Translations under genes and position numbers: made by a program
NCBI RefSeq assembly: GCF_904849725.1
Contig: NC_058518.1
Span: forward strand, 211,370,741 to 211,434,740
Direction: 5' to 3'
Length of the DNA: 64,000 nt
From: Hordeum vulgare subsp. vulgare
Taxonomy: Eukaryota > Streptophyta > Magnoliopsida > Poales > Poaceae
Notes under the pieces: model-generated
What the model was told of the DNA's origin: nothing
Databases searched by the model: none
What the model saw: only the letters and a program-made list of their open reading frames with translations
Part shown: positions 23,900 through 36,242 of the stretch, piece by piece
Numbering within the stretch: the first letter of the stretch is position 1
Layout: the number at the start of each line of letters is the position of its first letter

Positions 23900-26800
23900 T
23901 CTCACAGCGTGTTTTTACTACCACTTTCTCTTCAATGCAAAAATCAGAGCTTGTTAAAACTTTTTCAAAACTATTGATGTGAGTGACATAATTGTCATTC
24001 TATGCTTGTGTGTTTGATCATGTGATGATAAAAACCCCATTTCACAATATTGAATTATTTCCAAAAACCTTTACTTGTTTCTGATCAAGGTAAAACCCTA
24101 CTTTGAGTTGCACTACATGCCCTTGATGGCAAGGAGTGTTTCTACCCAAAGTTGGTGATCTGATTTTAACTTCATTTTAGTGCTCCAAAACCACAAAATA
24201 TTTATTTTTAGAATTATTTTCCTAATTAAATTGCATGTCCATTTCTAAGGCCAGAATTGGTATTCCTACTTGGAAAAATACTTTTCTACCTTAGAAACAT
24301 TTGATTAAATTTGTAGATGATTAGAAGGACATATATTTTCCATACATAAGATTTAAAACCCCGATTTATATTATAATTATTTGAGTAAAACCGTGAAAAC
24401 CATTTCTGTCTGTTTTGACCTTTTAAAATATTTCCAAAGGAAATATTCTCAATAAAATCCTATAAAATTCCAGTGGTATCCCTAAGACATATTTGGTGTC
24501 CACATAAAGTTCACTTTAATCCAAGGTGAATAAGGACCCCAAATAACCATAAAACCCCTTCTATCCAGATTGGAGTTAGAGCAACTCTACATAGCAAAGT
24601 TTGTCCAATGATGCGGAAACTTTGCAGGAGTGTCTAATACCTCAAATGAGGGTTCCACACCAAAAATAGGATTTGTGGGACTTAGTTTGCCCACACTCTC
24701 TTTGGAAGGGCATATTTGGTCAAATGGTGGTGTTTTCAAGTTTACAAAGCTAAACTTCTCCAATGGAGCTCAAACTTGGTGAAACCCCATGTTTTGGAAC
24801 CAAACATAAATAGGTTAAGTTGCAGCACCAGTGGTGGGGTGCAACTACCCCAAACCACTATAGAGCACCTTCTGACAGATGGGTAAAAGCCCCTTTAACC
24901 CATAGCTAAACCCAATCCCTTTGCTCCAAACTCTCGAATTAGGTGGCCAGTATCAATGCCCAACCCCAGTCAACTAGCCCCTCACTAGTTCAAAGTGGAA
25001 ATGCCAAAAACCAAATCTAAGCTTCAGTTCAAAGCTGAGAGCACCAGTATTCCTTGTCTCCCTTGACCAGCCAAAGCTCCCATGGGACCCCAATGGCTAC
25101 CCTCACTCCCAGCAAGTGCAAGGACATGCTAGACACGTCCAAAGTGCCTCAGAGCGCACCAGCATGCCGTGGCATGCCAAAACTTTGCTCTGGGCGCGCT
25201 ACAGGAAGCTACCAAGCTGGGGGCGACGCTCTGGGCCAGTTCCAGCCTCACCCGAGGTGTCCAACCTCTTCCTCGACAACCCCTCAGCATCGAGCGACCA
25301 TCAAGGCCCCTCCTCTCCCGCGCTAGAGCACGTGCGACGCATGCCCGCGTGCACCAAAACCGGCCAAGGTTGCGCGGCCACTGATGCTCGACTCCTCTCT
25401 CTCCCTCTGTTGTAGATAGTTCTGGCAGTCCGAAACCACATCCTGAGACCGTGGTTTCGACCCCAGCCCCTCTCGGCACTCCCATGCTTTCCACGGTGAG
25501 TCACCGGCGCTCCCGAATTGGCTCACTATCGCGGGCCTATAAATAGCCCTCCCCCTTGCTCCAGCACCCCTCAGACAACTTCACCACGACCACTAGCACC
25601 TCCCTAGCCACCCCAGCAAGCTAGCAGAGCCCCGGTGCTCGAGATTGACCGAGGCCCCTCCGCCTCGGAGCTCCGGTCGATCTCCGGCTATATGACGGCT
25701 CCTACGTCCCTCGAACCATCAAACTAATCCCCTTGACCTCAGGAAGCTTTCCCCCAACTCTCCCAAGCATTTCCATGCCCCTAGCTACCCTCGCGACCAC
25801 GTCCCGAAACTCCTCCGTCGCGGCCTCCTCATCGCCGGCGAACCCGTACCTCTCCGTCGTTGTTCCGACCATCAGCAAGTAGGCGGCGTCGAGTCAAACC
25901 CATTTCTGTCCTTGTTGGGGCTTGAGAACGTCGGCAGCATCGCCGGCGTGCTCCTCCTGCTCTCTGGCCAGAGGTAGGAGACGACCCCGACATGTGTGCC
26001 CCACCTGTCGGTGGCCTACCTCTCTCCCCCTCGCTGCCAGCAGACACTGACCGCAGGGCCCCGCACGTCAGGTTCAAACCTGACGGCTCGCGCGCCTGGG
26101 CAGGGTGTTGGCTGGCCTTGGGCCGGCCCAGTTCCAAGCCGAGCAAGGCCAGGGACTTAGCCCATTTTTTCTTTTGTTTTTAAAATCTGATTTCAAAGAT
26201 ATTTATAAAAAAAATTAACCAGTGTAAAAATATAATTTTTCCACTGATATTCTTCTAAAAATATGTAGTATTTAATGAGACCATTGGATGAATTTTTCAG
26301 CAACTATTCTATTTTACAATAATAAAATGGACGAAATTGGAATAGCTTTGCTTTTGTGTGGTTGATTTTAAAAATGTTCCTTCATTGGAATGAGAGGAAA
26401 ATATTTTTCAAAATAACAACTTAGATTTGTGAATAATAAAGAACATTTTTCAAAATGACTTTGTGATCTGTTTTTGAGTGAGTTATTTCTTATTTATTCT
26501 TTTGACGATGATTGAAAATCCGTGTGACGAGGGAATCGGAGCGGAAGACCTCGAAGACCCCGGATACCTAGCTGACCAAGGCAAGCAAGCCTTTGACCAT
26601 GACTGACCATATGTTATATTGCATGTTAAGATAGCAAATTTTTCCGTTGCATATGATCGTAAGTGCGGGTAAATCATTGATGTGATGTTACTGATGGCTC
26701 CTCCGGAGCACATGCATAAAGCTTGATCCTACCACCTATGAGGGTCATGCTAGTATCATGTTGACAAGTAAATCTAGAGTAATAGTAGCATGAGCATGTT

Positions 26801-28073
26801 GTTGGTATAAATCAAAGGTTTAAGAAAACCCCGTCGGGTGGCACTAATGCCCGAGGGTGATGATGAGTTAGGTGGCCACTTTTGGTGAAGTGGTGCACTA
26901 GGTATTTGTGTGAGTATGGTTTCGGAAATGGGAATAGATTTATGATGTGTCGAACATCCCAACCTTACATGTACGAACACGTTACCCCTTTATGGGATGG
27001 GGCTGTGTTGATTCTCTGGTCGGTTCTAGCAAAGAGCCACATTACTAGTGGCGGGAGTGATATGTGGTCACTCTCGTGATGGGGTCGTGCCAAGTAGGGA
27101 AACTATGCCGTTTTTATGAGTTCCACGCACACCGTTGGTCCCCGCATGGTTGATACTGTCCAGAGTCGATGCTCGTAAGACGTACAACATGTGGGCTGGG
27201 TACCAATCGAGTGGACCTCTTTGTCTAGTATCATCAGGGGAAAGGCATTGATCGGGTACTACCTCGGGTATGTTATATACCGTGAGTCGTAGATGACACG
27301 GAAGTTTCCCGGATCTCGTGGGTCCAGCGTACTACCTCTGCAGAGTGTAAAACTATTCGAATAGCTGTGTCCACGGTCAAGGACAGTTGGGTGGTGCTTC
27401 TTAAACTACGTCGAGTCGTTTCCGCACAAATCATGTGTGTGTGCGCGCATGAGCTACATGGAATTGTGATGAAAGTAATGATATGACCAAGTTTGGTGAC
27501 TTGGCATATAGGGTGGACCTGGATGGTTCAACCCTCAACAGATATATCGATATCTGTAACCTGTTCTTCAAAAGTAATTCTTAACTTATGATGCATCCCT
27601 GTGATCATGTTTATTTACCACCACGAGATATCCACCAAACATGCATGTTATTGTGATCCTTCACTTTCATTGTTCATATCATGGGATGTTTGTGAGTATA
27701 TTCAATGTACTCATTGGCTTGCCACTGGTTATATTATTGACCAGACATGGAAGGACCAGAGTTTGGAGATGAGTACGTCTTCGGAGACGCCCCTGCGAAC
27801 TAGGACTCTTCCGAGTCAGAATGCCTGTCGGTGTAGGCTTCCTGGCGTGGGCACCCGCTTAGCCCCTATGATTTCCGCTATTAGTTGTATCAGTGTGAGT
27901 TGGCCTTAGGCCCAACCATATGAACTTGACCGCTCGGTCATGTGATGTAATAACTCGGTACTTGGATGTAAGACTCTTATTATTCAGTATCTGTGTGTTC
28001 GGTGAGCATTGATCTATAGGATCACTGAGCACGTTCATCCGGCGATATCAACTTGTAAGTCGGGGTCCCCACA
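23900..28073 (+). repeat. 5' LTR of the chromodomain Gypsy
   Basis: 4174 bp, ending in GTCCCCACA next to the PBS. The first two bases are TC instead of TG (TCTCACAGCG). The 3' copy starts TA (TATCACACCC), so both have decayed from a likely TGTCACACCC. It has a GC-rich central part (25050-26150) whose ORFs are not credible, a TATA box at 25538, and an AT-rich downstream part. Confidence 0.92.
25538..25546 (+). promoter_or_regulatory. TATA box in the Gypsy 5' LTR
   Basis: TATAAATAG in the context GCGGGCC before it and a pyrimidine-rich stretch after it. It is conserved at the same place in the 3' LTR (41242-41250), which supports it as the LTR core promoter. Confidence 0.75.
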
Positions 28074-28077
28074 GAGC

Positions 28078-28091
28078 TGGTATCACAGCCA
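28078..28091 (+). other. Primer binding site of the chromodomain Gypsy
   Basis: TGGTATCACAGCC, four bases after the LTR end. It matches the initiator-Met tRNA complement TGGTATCAGAGCC with one mismatch. Confidence 0.85.
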
Positions 28092-28213
28092 TCCTGACTA
28101 TAGGAAGCCTTCGGTAGCATGGACGATAGCCGAGACGACTAGTGCACTTAGACCTTAACCCGAGATTCTGCACCCACTAAAAACTTTATAACCCTCTCCT
28201 CTTCACCTTGTAG

Positions 28214-28987
28214 ATGGCCGCCGTACCTGAGATGCTTCTGGAGACGGGCTTTCCTCTACTTTTGAGTGATAGCCTCGAGAAGTGCCAAGTACGCCGCTCG
28301 CCCATCTTCCTCTGCCACGAGCATTGGGTCAACGCCGACACGAAGGAATATCACGTGGACGTTATAGTGAAGGCTTACTCCCCGACTAGCTGGTTCTTTG
28401 AAGGACCACAGATGGAAGATCTGATGTTGGCAGTGGAGATAGCAGCACGAGAGGTGATCGTGCGACTCCGCGACATCCTTCCCGAGATGGCTAACGAGCC
28501 AGCTACTCGTCACCTACCCTTTGTTAAGGATGGGATAGACAAGAGTTGGACACTCAACCCATCTTCCGAGGACGGGACGCCACTGAGGTTTCAAACCTAC
28601 TTCAGTCTCTCCTCTGACACTTTGACGCACCTTTTGATTAAGGAGTCAACAAAGATTCGCCAAGAGCCGTACCAAGTCAAGGATCTACTTTGCATGGAGA
28701 AGATGAAGAACCGCAAGGTGAAGAAGGAAGGAGCACCTGATGGACAACCTCGCATCGCTTTCCGAGGAGGAATACCACCGTTTCAGGCCACTCCTCTTTA
28801 GAGTCGTCGCCTGACCACAGAAGAGTACATCGAACTCTTCGCTACCTTGGCAACCAAGAGACGCCACGATGGACCGCTTCCTTCCCCTACTCTGTCCAAG
28901 AAGGGAAGCACTGATGAAGATGAAGATGAAGATGAAGACGAAGATCCCGTAGAACCCGCCTATGAGACCGCACAGTCTGCCACTTAG
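28214..28987 (+). pseudogene. Extra ORF upstream of gag, function unknown
   Basis: From the ATG at 28214 there are 195 open codons, a TAG at 28799, and then 61 further codons in the same frame to a TAG at 28985. So it was probably one protein of about 257 residues with a later nonsense change. The protein has a folded-looking N-terminal part (contains KEYHVDVIVKAYSPTSWFFE and MLAVEIAAREVIVRLRDILP) and a tail with a run of alternating Glu and Asp (about residues 233-243, from a GAAGAT repeat). I do not recognise a catalytic domain. It lies between the PBS and gag, where most chromoviruses have no ORF. It may be an accessory protein of this family or a captured host fragment. Confidence 0.6.
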
Positions 28988-29274
28988 TATTATCAACGTA
29001 GGCAATTAGGAGTTACTCCCCGAGCGTAGGAGTTCATGTATCGGTTCAGTGAACCATGAGTGTTGTGTAAGCATGTTGGATGCAAGTCGCATTTTGCCTT
29101 AGGCAGTTTGTGAGCGACTACATCGCTTGTTTTAATCTAATGTATTAGTTCTTTCAAAAACCTTTGGCTTAAAATTTTCACACTAGCACGGCACCAGACC
29201 CCCTCTTTACTAGAGCATCATCCCTCATGATTTCGGCCGGTTCGGCAAATTGACCTCTCTACTCCCCTGACGGG
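28988..29274 (+). other. Short untranslated stretch between the extra ORF and gag
   Basis: About 290 bases with no ORF; it separates the extra ORF from the gag start. No signal recognised. Confidence 0.5.
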
Positions 29275-30894
29275 ATGGTGAATGCTACTCGCAACAACAC
29301 CTTCAGCGACCCCGGCTCTGCCTCTTCAGGTCAGCAGTAGGGAACCTGTAATACCCCAAGTGTGTATCTTTCCCTTTTTGGAACCTTGGCTATGTGGGTC
29401 CAACTTGTCATTGACATGAGAGCTATCAATGCATATGATTTCATGTGATGTCACTTTGTTTACTCTTCCTTTGCATGCATGCATGCCATATCATTTCATG
29501 TCCATGTCATTGTGTTGTTGCATTGTGATCATATGAGGTGATGTGATATCTTGTGTGATATGTGGTTTTGTGAATTGTGTGGTGTGGTGCAACTCTAGTA
29601 GGAAGCTTGTGGATTTCAACTTGGGTTTCGAAACCATCTCTCTCTTTTATCTCAAGCCCCAAATATCTTTGCTCCTTCCTTGTTTTAAAAATGCCCAAGG
29701 TTTAGCATATTTTGTGGTGGATATGTGTATGTGATTGTGCTGTTTTGAAACTTTGTTGAGAGGGTGCAAATATTCACAAAACAGCCCAACATATTCTGTT
29801 ATGTAAATATTTACTTGCTCCTAAAATCCTTTTTTCTATTTTTATTAAATAGGCATATTTTCTTATGTCCAGGGGTGTGCTAGTTTTATTTTTAGCATTT
29901 ATAGATTTGTCTGTGCTTTCTTTTCTTCTCTGGTTATTTTTTATAATTGGAAAACCCCCAGGGATTTAATTCCTATCTATTTGTCGCCACTAGTGGGCTC
30001 CCTCCCACTAGCACGCCCATCTTCCCCTCCTCTCTTTTCCTTCGCAACCCAGCTGCCTCTTTCTCCTTCCTCACGCCGTTCCACCCTGCTCCTGCTTTCC
30101 GTCAGACTACCCAGAGAGGGCGAGCGCCAGGAGGGCTCACGGACGTCGAGGCCCCCCATATAGCCTCGGCGTGCGTGCCCCCTTCCTTAGGGTTCCTCCT
30201 TTCCCCATCTGCCGCCGCCACTCCTCCTCCATCTCCCTCCATCTCTTCTTCCCCTCAGGTAAGGGTGTTGTAGTTAGGTTGTAGAGAGAGAGAGGAAGAA
30301 CCGCCGGCGTCTACCCCTGCTCCCGTCGTCGTCCGGCACCAAGGCCATGTCCAGGGGCTCGGGGGAGTATCCCCATGCTCCGTTCCCGCCATCGCTGAGG
30401 TCGAGGAGCGACCTCACTGATGGGCAGGAGCTCGCCATCGTTGTGTTCCCGGCGATCTCCCTCCGTGTACCACTACTTCGGTTCGACAGGGCTTCGTCAG
30501 GTCTTCTTCGCCTCCGATCCGGCTTCTTCCCCTTCAGATCAGTGCTCCTTCTTATTCCCTAGGTGAGCTAGCTATCCTCTCCCTTCCCCTCGAGTAGATC
30601 GGCCTAGTGATCGCGGCATGTCTCTGTTTGAAGACGACGACGGCAGGTCGTGCATATGTGCATGTGTATGAAGTATGTTGCGTGTGGAGTGCTCGGTAGT
30701 TGTAGGTGCAGTGCAGAGGCTCTCCTCGGAACATAGGTGCACCTCCCCCTTCCCTGCGGGCATGGTAGAAGCGTGAGTAGAGAGAGTTAGCTCCGATGAG
30801 AGTCCATGTCGCTGGCGTCTCTCTGTGAGCAGAGCAGAGAGGCTTGATGGTATACCTAGAACACCTCCTCTGTTCTGTCAGATCCCGACGTGTA

Positions 30895-30960
30895 TCCCAG
30901 TGGTTGCCGTGCGTGCCTGTCATATGTGCTAGTTGAGGTGCTGGGTTCGAGTCCCGGAGA
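30895..30960 (+). other. tRNA-like segment with Pol III B-box motif
   Basis: Inside the solo LTR, GGTTCGAGTCC at 30944-30954 is a perfect match to the RNA polymerase III B box. It lies in a T-arm-like hairpin (CTGGG / CCCGG around TTCGAGT). An A-box-like CAGTGGTTG lies 46 bases upstream (30898-30906). A weaker second copy of the pattern occurs at about 31064-31114 (TGTTCTATCCC). The acceptor stem does not pair, so this is not an intact tRNA gene. It may be a tRNA-derived (SINE-like) fragment. Confidence 0.45.
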
Positions 30961-31289
30961 GAGCACCCCCCCCTTTTAATTTTGTTTTCCACAGTGGCGC
31001 TAGCACCAACAGAGCAGTTAACCTGCTTATCTCCCCATCTCTGTCGAGCAAATAGGCAGTATCGCATTGGTGTAGTTGCAATGTTGTGTAGCAGGAGGTG
31101 CAGTGTTCTATCCCTCTCCCCCTCATTTCATTTTTGCTGTGTATTTATTTTTCCTTGTGCTGATTTCCCTTTGTCTAGATATGTTTGATGTTGTGGTGTG
31201 CTTTACACCATGGGGGAATTTTATCTCCCCTCAAAACAGCATGTGGTGCATAGAGTTTTTGCTAGTTTGTGAATATATGATGGTGTAGC

Positions 31290-31760
31290 CTTGTGTAGGT
31301 GTGTAGGTTTACTTGGTAGAAGAGCATGAGTGGGTTGTTTTGCATTCATGCAAGTATTGTGTTATATGTGTGTGTGAGAAGCTCATCCTCTTGGTGATGA
31401 GGTGATGCACTTGTTCTTGCAAGTGTGGTGTGTTGTGTGTGTGTGGTTTCCCCCACACACCTTGTGAGTGTGATATGTAGGGGCTCTTGTCATGAGATGT
31501 GTGTGCAAGTGTGTGGTGACCTACACATGCCCAAGGCTTGGTGAGCCTTGGATGTGCACATGTGCTAACTTGTGTGTGTAGGAGTAGAATGCATGATGTG
31601 TGTGTAGCTAGTGGTGGTGATACTAGCAAGTGTAGGTGATTTTATGCATGTGCTTGATGTGTGTGGTGTGTGGTGGTGTGCTAAGGCACATGAGCATGAG
31701 GTCTACCCCTCATGTGCACCAATGTTGTGTTAAGAGTGTGCAAGTCCTTGTGTAGGAATT
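31290..31760. repeat. GT-rich low-complexity tract
   Basis: Part of the solo LTR with many TGTGTG and GTGGTG runs. It yields a spurious minus-strand ORF (31309-31629). No unit of fixed length was found. Confidence 0.6.
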
Positions 31761-34700
31761 GTTCTAGTGAATAGCACATGTGATGATGCACTATTCACTA
31801 CATATGATTCCATGTAGATTTTCTTTTCTAGTTTGTGCCCTTTTGTTCTATACAAGTGCATAGGTATTATATATGCTTTTGGGGTAGAAACATCCCAAGA
31901 ATCTATTGGTGACATCAGTTTTGTCTTTGAAATACTTTTTGGAAAATTACATAGTTCAGATTTGTTCTATGTTTGGAGCTTGGTTCCATGAGATGTGGTG
32001 AGCCCAAGAGTTTGATTCTTGGTTGTGGCAGTAGAGGGTGACCCCCTCTACCCCATATTGGTTTTGTTACATGCTTAGGAAATCATATGTGCAAGTGGTG
32101 CTTAGTCAAAGTAGGCATGTGGATTTTCACTAAGTCTGAGAATATGTTTATATTTTCTTATCCTGTTGTTGAGCTTGTAGAGATCCATGTGTTGTGATTC
32201 AGCCTTAGCTATCAACTGGGAAGTGGTAGCTTTTATGTTTGTCTAGCACCCTATAATCTTCATTCCATTTGGAGTCCTGTAGATATTGTTTTGGGTGTTG
32301 TCAAAATGCTTCAAAGCATAAACAGCTAGTGAGAATCTGGAATTTTCACTAAGTCCCTGAAAACTGATGTTTTTGTCCAAGTTAGCACGTGTGTAACTTT
32401 ATGTGTGAAACTCCTTTGCATTATCTTTTTGCTTGTGCTTGAAGTAATCTTGGATAGCTTCTGCCACATATGTTATTTGGCATGTTTGGGTGGCTATAGC
32501 TGCTTTGCATTTAGCTCTCAGAGTGCTATGATGTTGTTTATGGCAGATTGTGTAGTTTTGGTGTTTTGTTGATTGTGAGTGCATAGATGATGGTGTGGTG
32601 TTATTATTTGTACCACCCCATCCATGTTGGTTTTATTATGTCTTGGCAGCCTGGAAATACCAGACTTGTGCCATTGGAGTGCGTTGTGATGTATTTGACA
32701 TGTAGCACTTCATTTGTTGTTTCGTTGTTTCCCGTTGATCCGTAGCTCCGTTTGTAATGTTCTTTATATGCTTTTGCATCGTTTTCACGTGACGCATCTG
32801 ATCATGACATCCTCATGCATGTAAAGATAGCTTAGAGTGCATTCCTATCCAGGAACATGTATTTACTACTCATGCTTGTGCTAGTGAGTAGAATAGAGAT
32901 GCATGTTCATATTCATCTCATGCATCATGTGCTTGTTGGATCTTGAGGTGCCGTTGTTCATTGGATGCTATTTTTATGTTGGGTAGCACCGCGATCGGAG
33001 AACGAGTACGTGGATCCGGGAGAGTACGTGCAGGACGAACAAGAGCAGTTCCAAGCTGAGGATATCACAGGCCAGATGATATGACCTTGATTCCATCTCT
33101 AGACTTGTTTTGCTAGATTACGTTTCTTCCGTCATATGCTCGTTGCCTACCACTGAAATAATTGCCCCCCAAATAGCCATGAAACCCAAACACTTATGCC
33201 TTCCTAGCAAATCTTGTATGGCTAAGTAGGCTTTGCTCAGCTACTAATTTTAGCGTTGCTAGTTGTAGGTGCAATTGTCTCATGTGATAACATGAGTTTG
33301 ATATCATTTTGTTAAATCTATTATTTAATTAATGCACCTATATACTTGGTAAATAACGGAAGGCCTAACCTTTTGCCGGGCGTTTTGTTCCGTTATTGCC
33401 GCCATAGTTACCGGCTACCGGTGTTTGATTCCAAAATGATCGCTCCTAACACGTTCAGGGTTGTTATGGGGACCTCCTCGATAAATCGCGTAGTGCTAAG
33501 ACTTGTCCGGCAGGACCCAACATTGGTGTTAATTTGCTAATCACTTAATGATAATATGCATAGGGAATAGCTACCCCGAGGAATTTAATCAACAACCTGG
33601 GCCAGTGCTCCTCATGAGTGTTGGTCCAAACTAGGCAGACTATGGGGCCACCACAGGGCAACCTGAGGTTTGGTATACCTGTAGTGTTACTCATCCGTCG
33701 TGTCCTGAGACTGAGATACGCGGCTCTTATCATGGTCGTCGACACGACGGAAGGTCCTGTTAGTCTTGTCTTACCTTAGTGATATATCTTGCGTATAGGA
33801 ATCCCGGTGAAGCTTTGGTTCTCCCGAGAGTTGAGGTTTTCCTCTAAGGAATCCGACTAGATCACGAGATTCGTGATAGAGCATTACTTTGCGGCCCGTG
33901 TACGTTTGTGATGGACTAGTTGGAGCACCCCTGCAGGGTTTAATCTTTCGGAAAGATGTGCCCGCGGTTATGTGGCAACTTGGAATATTTGTTAACATCC
34001 GGTAATAGATAACTTAAACATAAGCTAATAAAATTGCCAACGGTGTGCGTAACCGTGACTGTCCCCGTTGAAGACCTCTCTTCGATTGGTAACATGGTGG
34101 GGTTATGAATCACGTAAGTAGGTGTTCAGGATCACTTAGTGATCAATTAATCATGGATCACTAGTATAGACCACCTTCAATACATGTTCTACGTAAGTTA
34201 GCCACTATAAAGCTTAGGATGCTGCAACCTAAATACTCCACCTTTCCAACCTAATAACTTGACTAGTTCTGGCACCGAGGTCATAGATTGTTGAGTCCCC
34301 GTGGCTCACAGATTCCTTCACAACACCAACAGGTTCAGGTACCCCCGAGGCAGGTGATCCCGACGGCACGCAGTTGGCATGGCAGTACGATGAGGAGAAC
34401 GACCGCCTGTACGTGAACTACCGAGAAGACTGAGGCGTGGTCGTGATCATGGGCAAGCATGCAGGGTAGCATAATCATTTCTCATGTTTTGTAGTCCATA
34501 GCGGAACTACCTTGTTTGGATGTGATGATGTAACTCTGATATATTTATGAGATGGCAGTTGAATCCCTTATTGTCACTATTCTATTATTATGTATGTTCT
34601 ATGCTACCGTGCTTGCGAAACGCTTAGATGCGCTTCTTTCCAATTCGGGGCCTCGTTCCCCAAGTCGGGAAGGACCGCATCTTAGTCGTTACAGAACCGG

Positions 34701-35642
34701 AGGGGAAGCTCAAGCTGGAGATCACCACGAGCAGCAAGACGATGTTCCACCGCCACCGCCTCCTCCCGAAAGCTTGACTATGGCTCAGTTCCTTCAAGCT
34801 CTTCGAGAGGAACGCCAAGCCAATAACGCCGCTATTCAGCAGCTAGCTCAAGCCTTGGTGAACAACCCGCTGCAGAAAGAGAATGGCAATGGTCTCTCTA
34901 CTCTCTCTGAGTTCATGCGAACTACGCCACCTACATTCACGGAAACGACTGAACCCTTGGATGCCAATGACTGGATCCATACTATCGAAGACCTCCTCGC
35001 GCTGGTCAAATGCACTGATGATCATGAGAAAGTCCTCTATGCTTCTCACTGTCTCGGAGGCATAGCCGGAGCTTGGTGGGATGGATTTCAGATCATGCTA
35101 GAAGGGCAAGTCATCACTTGGGTTGTGTTCAAAGATGGATTCCTCGCTGCTTACATTCCTCGTGGAATGATGACCATTAAGAAGCGGGAATTCCGAGCCT
35201 TAAGGCAAGGCAGTGGATCCGTCAAGGAGTATTTGCAGAAGTTCAACCTCATGTCTAGATATGCACCGTAAGACATCAACACTGAGGTCGCCAAAGTGGA
35301 ACGCTTTATGGAAGGACTACAGCAGTCACTCCAGTATTAGCTGGTTGTTTGTGAATGTTGGACATTCAACGATCTAGTTAATAAGGCCCTTATGTTGGAG
35401 GATAAGCGTCGTGCTATGGACTACACCCATAAGCGCAAGCTAATGGGTAGTGGAGGACTGAGTAACACGAAGCCATGCCCATGGCAGTCAGCACCAGCAA
35501 GACCCAGCTATCAACATCACCAGTACAAGACTCCAACATTTCGCCAGAACTACCCGCCTCAGCAGAAAATTAACCCCAAGCCAGCAATCAACCCACCGAA
35601 CAACAGTGGAGTCAAGACCAATCTTCCAGCACAAGTTACCTC

Positions 35643-36242
35643 TTTCGATGTGGACAAACAGGGCACTATTCTAGGCAGTGTCCCAACAAGAAGCCCCACG
35701 CACCGCGCCCCAATGTGCCAATTGAAGGCCAAGGAGCACCATGCAGGAATCATGCTCCCCGCAGTCAGCAGTATCAGAGCAGGGGGCGAATTAATCATAT
35801 CTCCACAGAAGAGGCACAGGAAGACCCGAACTGCATTCTCGGTACGTTCCTCGTCAACTCCACCCCAACAACAATATTGTTTGATTGTGGTGCTTCGCAT
35901 TCTTTTGTTACACAAAGATTTGCAGAAAAATGTGGTTTAAAACCTACCCTGCTTCGCGGGCATATGGCAATCCAAACCCCGGGAGCAGTGTTGAGGACCA
36001 ACCTAGGATGTAGGAAGGTCGGGATAGTTATCAATGGGACGAGCTTCTCAGCGGATATCATTGTGCTTAAGTCGCAAAGACTAGAAGTAATTCTCGGCAT
36101 GGATTGGTTGGCCAAGCATCAAAGCATCTTGGACTGTGCCAACAGGGCCATCACCGTGACAAGCGACCGAGGGGTCAAAGTCAAGTATGTCTCTGAGCCA
36201 GTACCCGCTCAAGTAGCACAGATTAAGAGCATGTCAAGGTAG
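35643..36242 (+). pseudogene. Gypsy zinc knuckle and aspartic protease (degenerate)
   Basis: An open frame of about 200 codons without an ATG at its true beginning. It starts in the zinc knuckle (CGQTGHYSRQC; the first Cys is not seen). The retropepsin active site reads ILFDCGASHSFV at about 35868-35903, with the catalytic Asp at 35883 and Cys where Ser or Thr is usual after it. The flap and C-terminal region (EVILGMDWLAKHQSILDC) are well preserved. A frameshift near 36236 separates it from RT. Confidence 0.88.

Larger units (their letters stand above)
29347..34693 (+). mobile_element. Solo LTR of a second long-LTR retrotransposon
   Basis: A 5347-bp insert with termini TGTAATACCCC and GTCGTTACA (short inverted TGTAA/TTACA), flanked by a perfect GAACC duplication (29342-29346 and 34694-34698) inside gag. 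There is no pol sequence, no internal PBS or polypurine tract, and no evident direct repeat of its ends inside. A solo LTR left by LTR-LTR recombination is the simplest reading. A non-coding (LARD-like) complete element is the alternative. The short ORFs inside (for example 29947-30273 and 30552-31067) lie in GC-rich or GT-rich stretches and are not credible genes. Strand is taken from the TG-to-CA reading and could be the reverse. Confidence 0.85.
29275..35640 (+). pseudogene. Gypsy gag, interrupted by a 5.3-kb solo LTR
   Basis: Gag starts at the ATG at 29275 (MVNATRNNTFSD). After 24 codons it is interrupted at 29346 by the solo LTR, and it resumes at 34699 in the same frame (GGEAQAGDHHEQQDDV). 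So the 34552 start of the visible long ORF is false, because its first codons belong to the inserted LTR. The gag core shows FMRTTPPTFTETTEPLDAND and FRALRQGSGSVKEYLQKFNL. In-frame stops occur at 29338, 35269 and 35338. A Pro/Gln/Asn-rich region follows (35480-35620). The zinc knuckle FRCGQTGHYSRQC (35643-35681) is in the next frame, so a frameshift falls near 35640. Confidence 0.88.

Noticed and set aside
25054..26183. Cluster of overlapping ORFs in GC-rich DNA (repeated at 40428-41850)
   Set aside because: They lie inside the 4.2-kb Gypsy LTR, occur in competing frames on both strands, and are not conserved in frame between the two LTR copies.
30895..30970. A functional tRNA gene
   Set aside because: The T-arm and B box are good, but no acceptor stem or anticodon arm can be folded.
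34552..34693. Start of the long ORF at 34552 as the gag initiation codon
   Set aside because: These bases are the end of the inserted solo LTR (ending at 34693). The gag start is at 29275, and the frame continues across the GAACC duplication.
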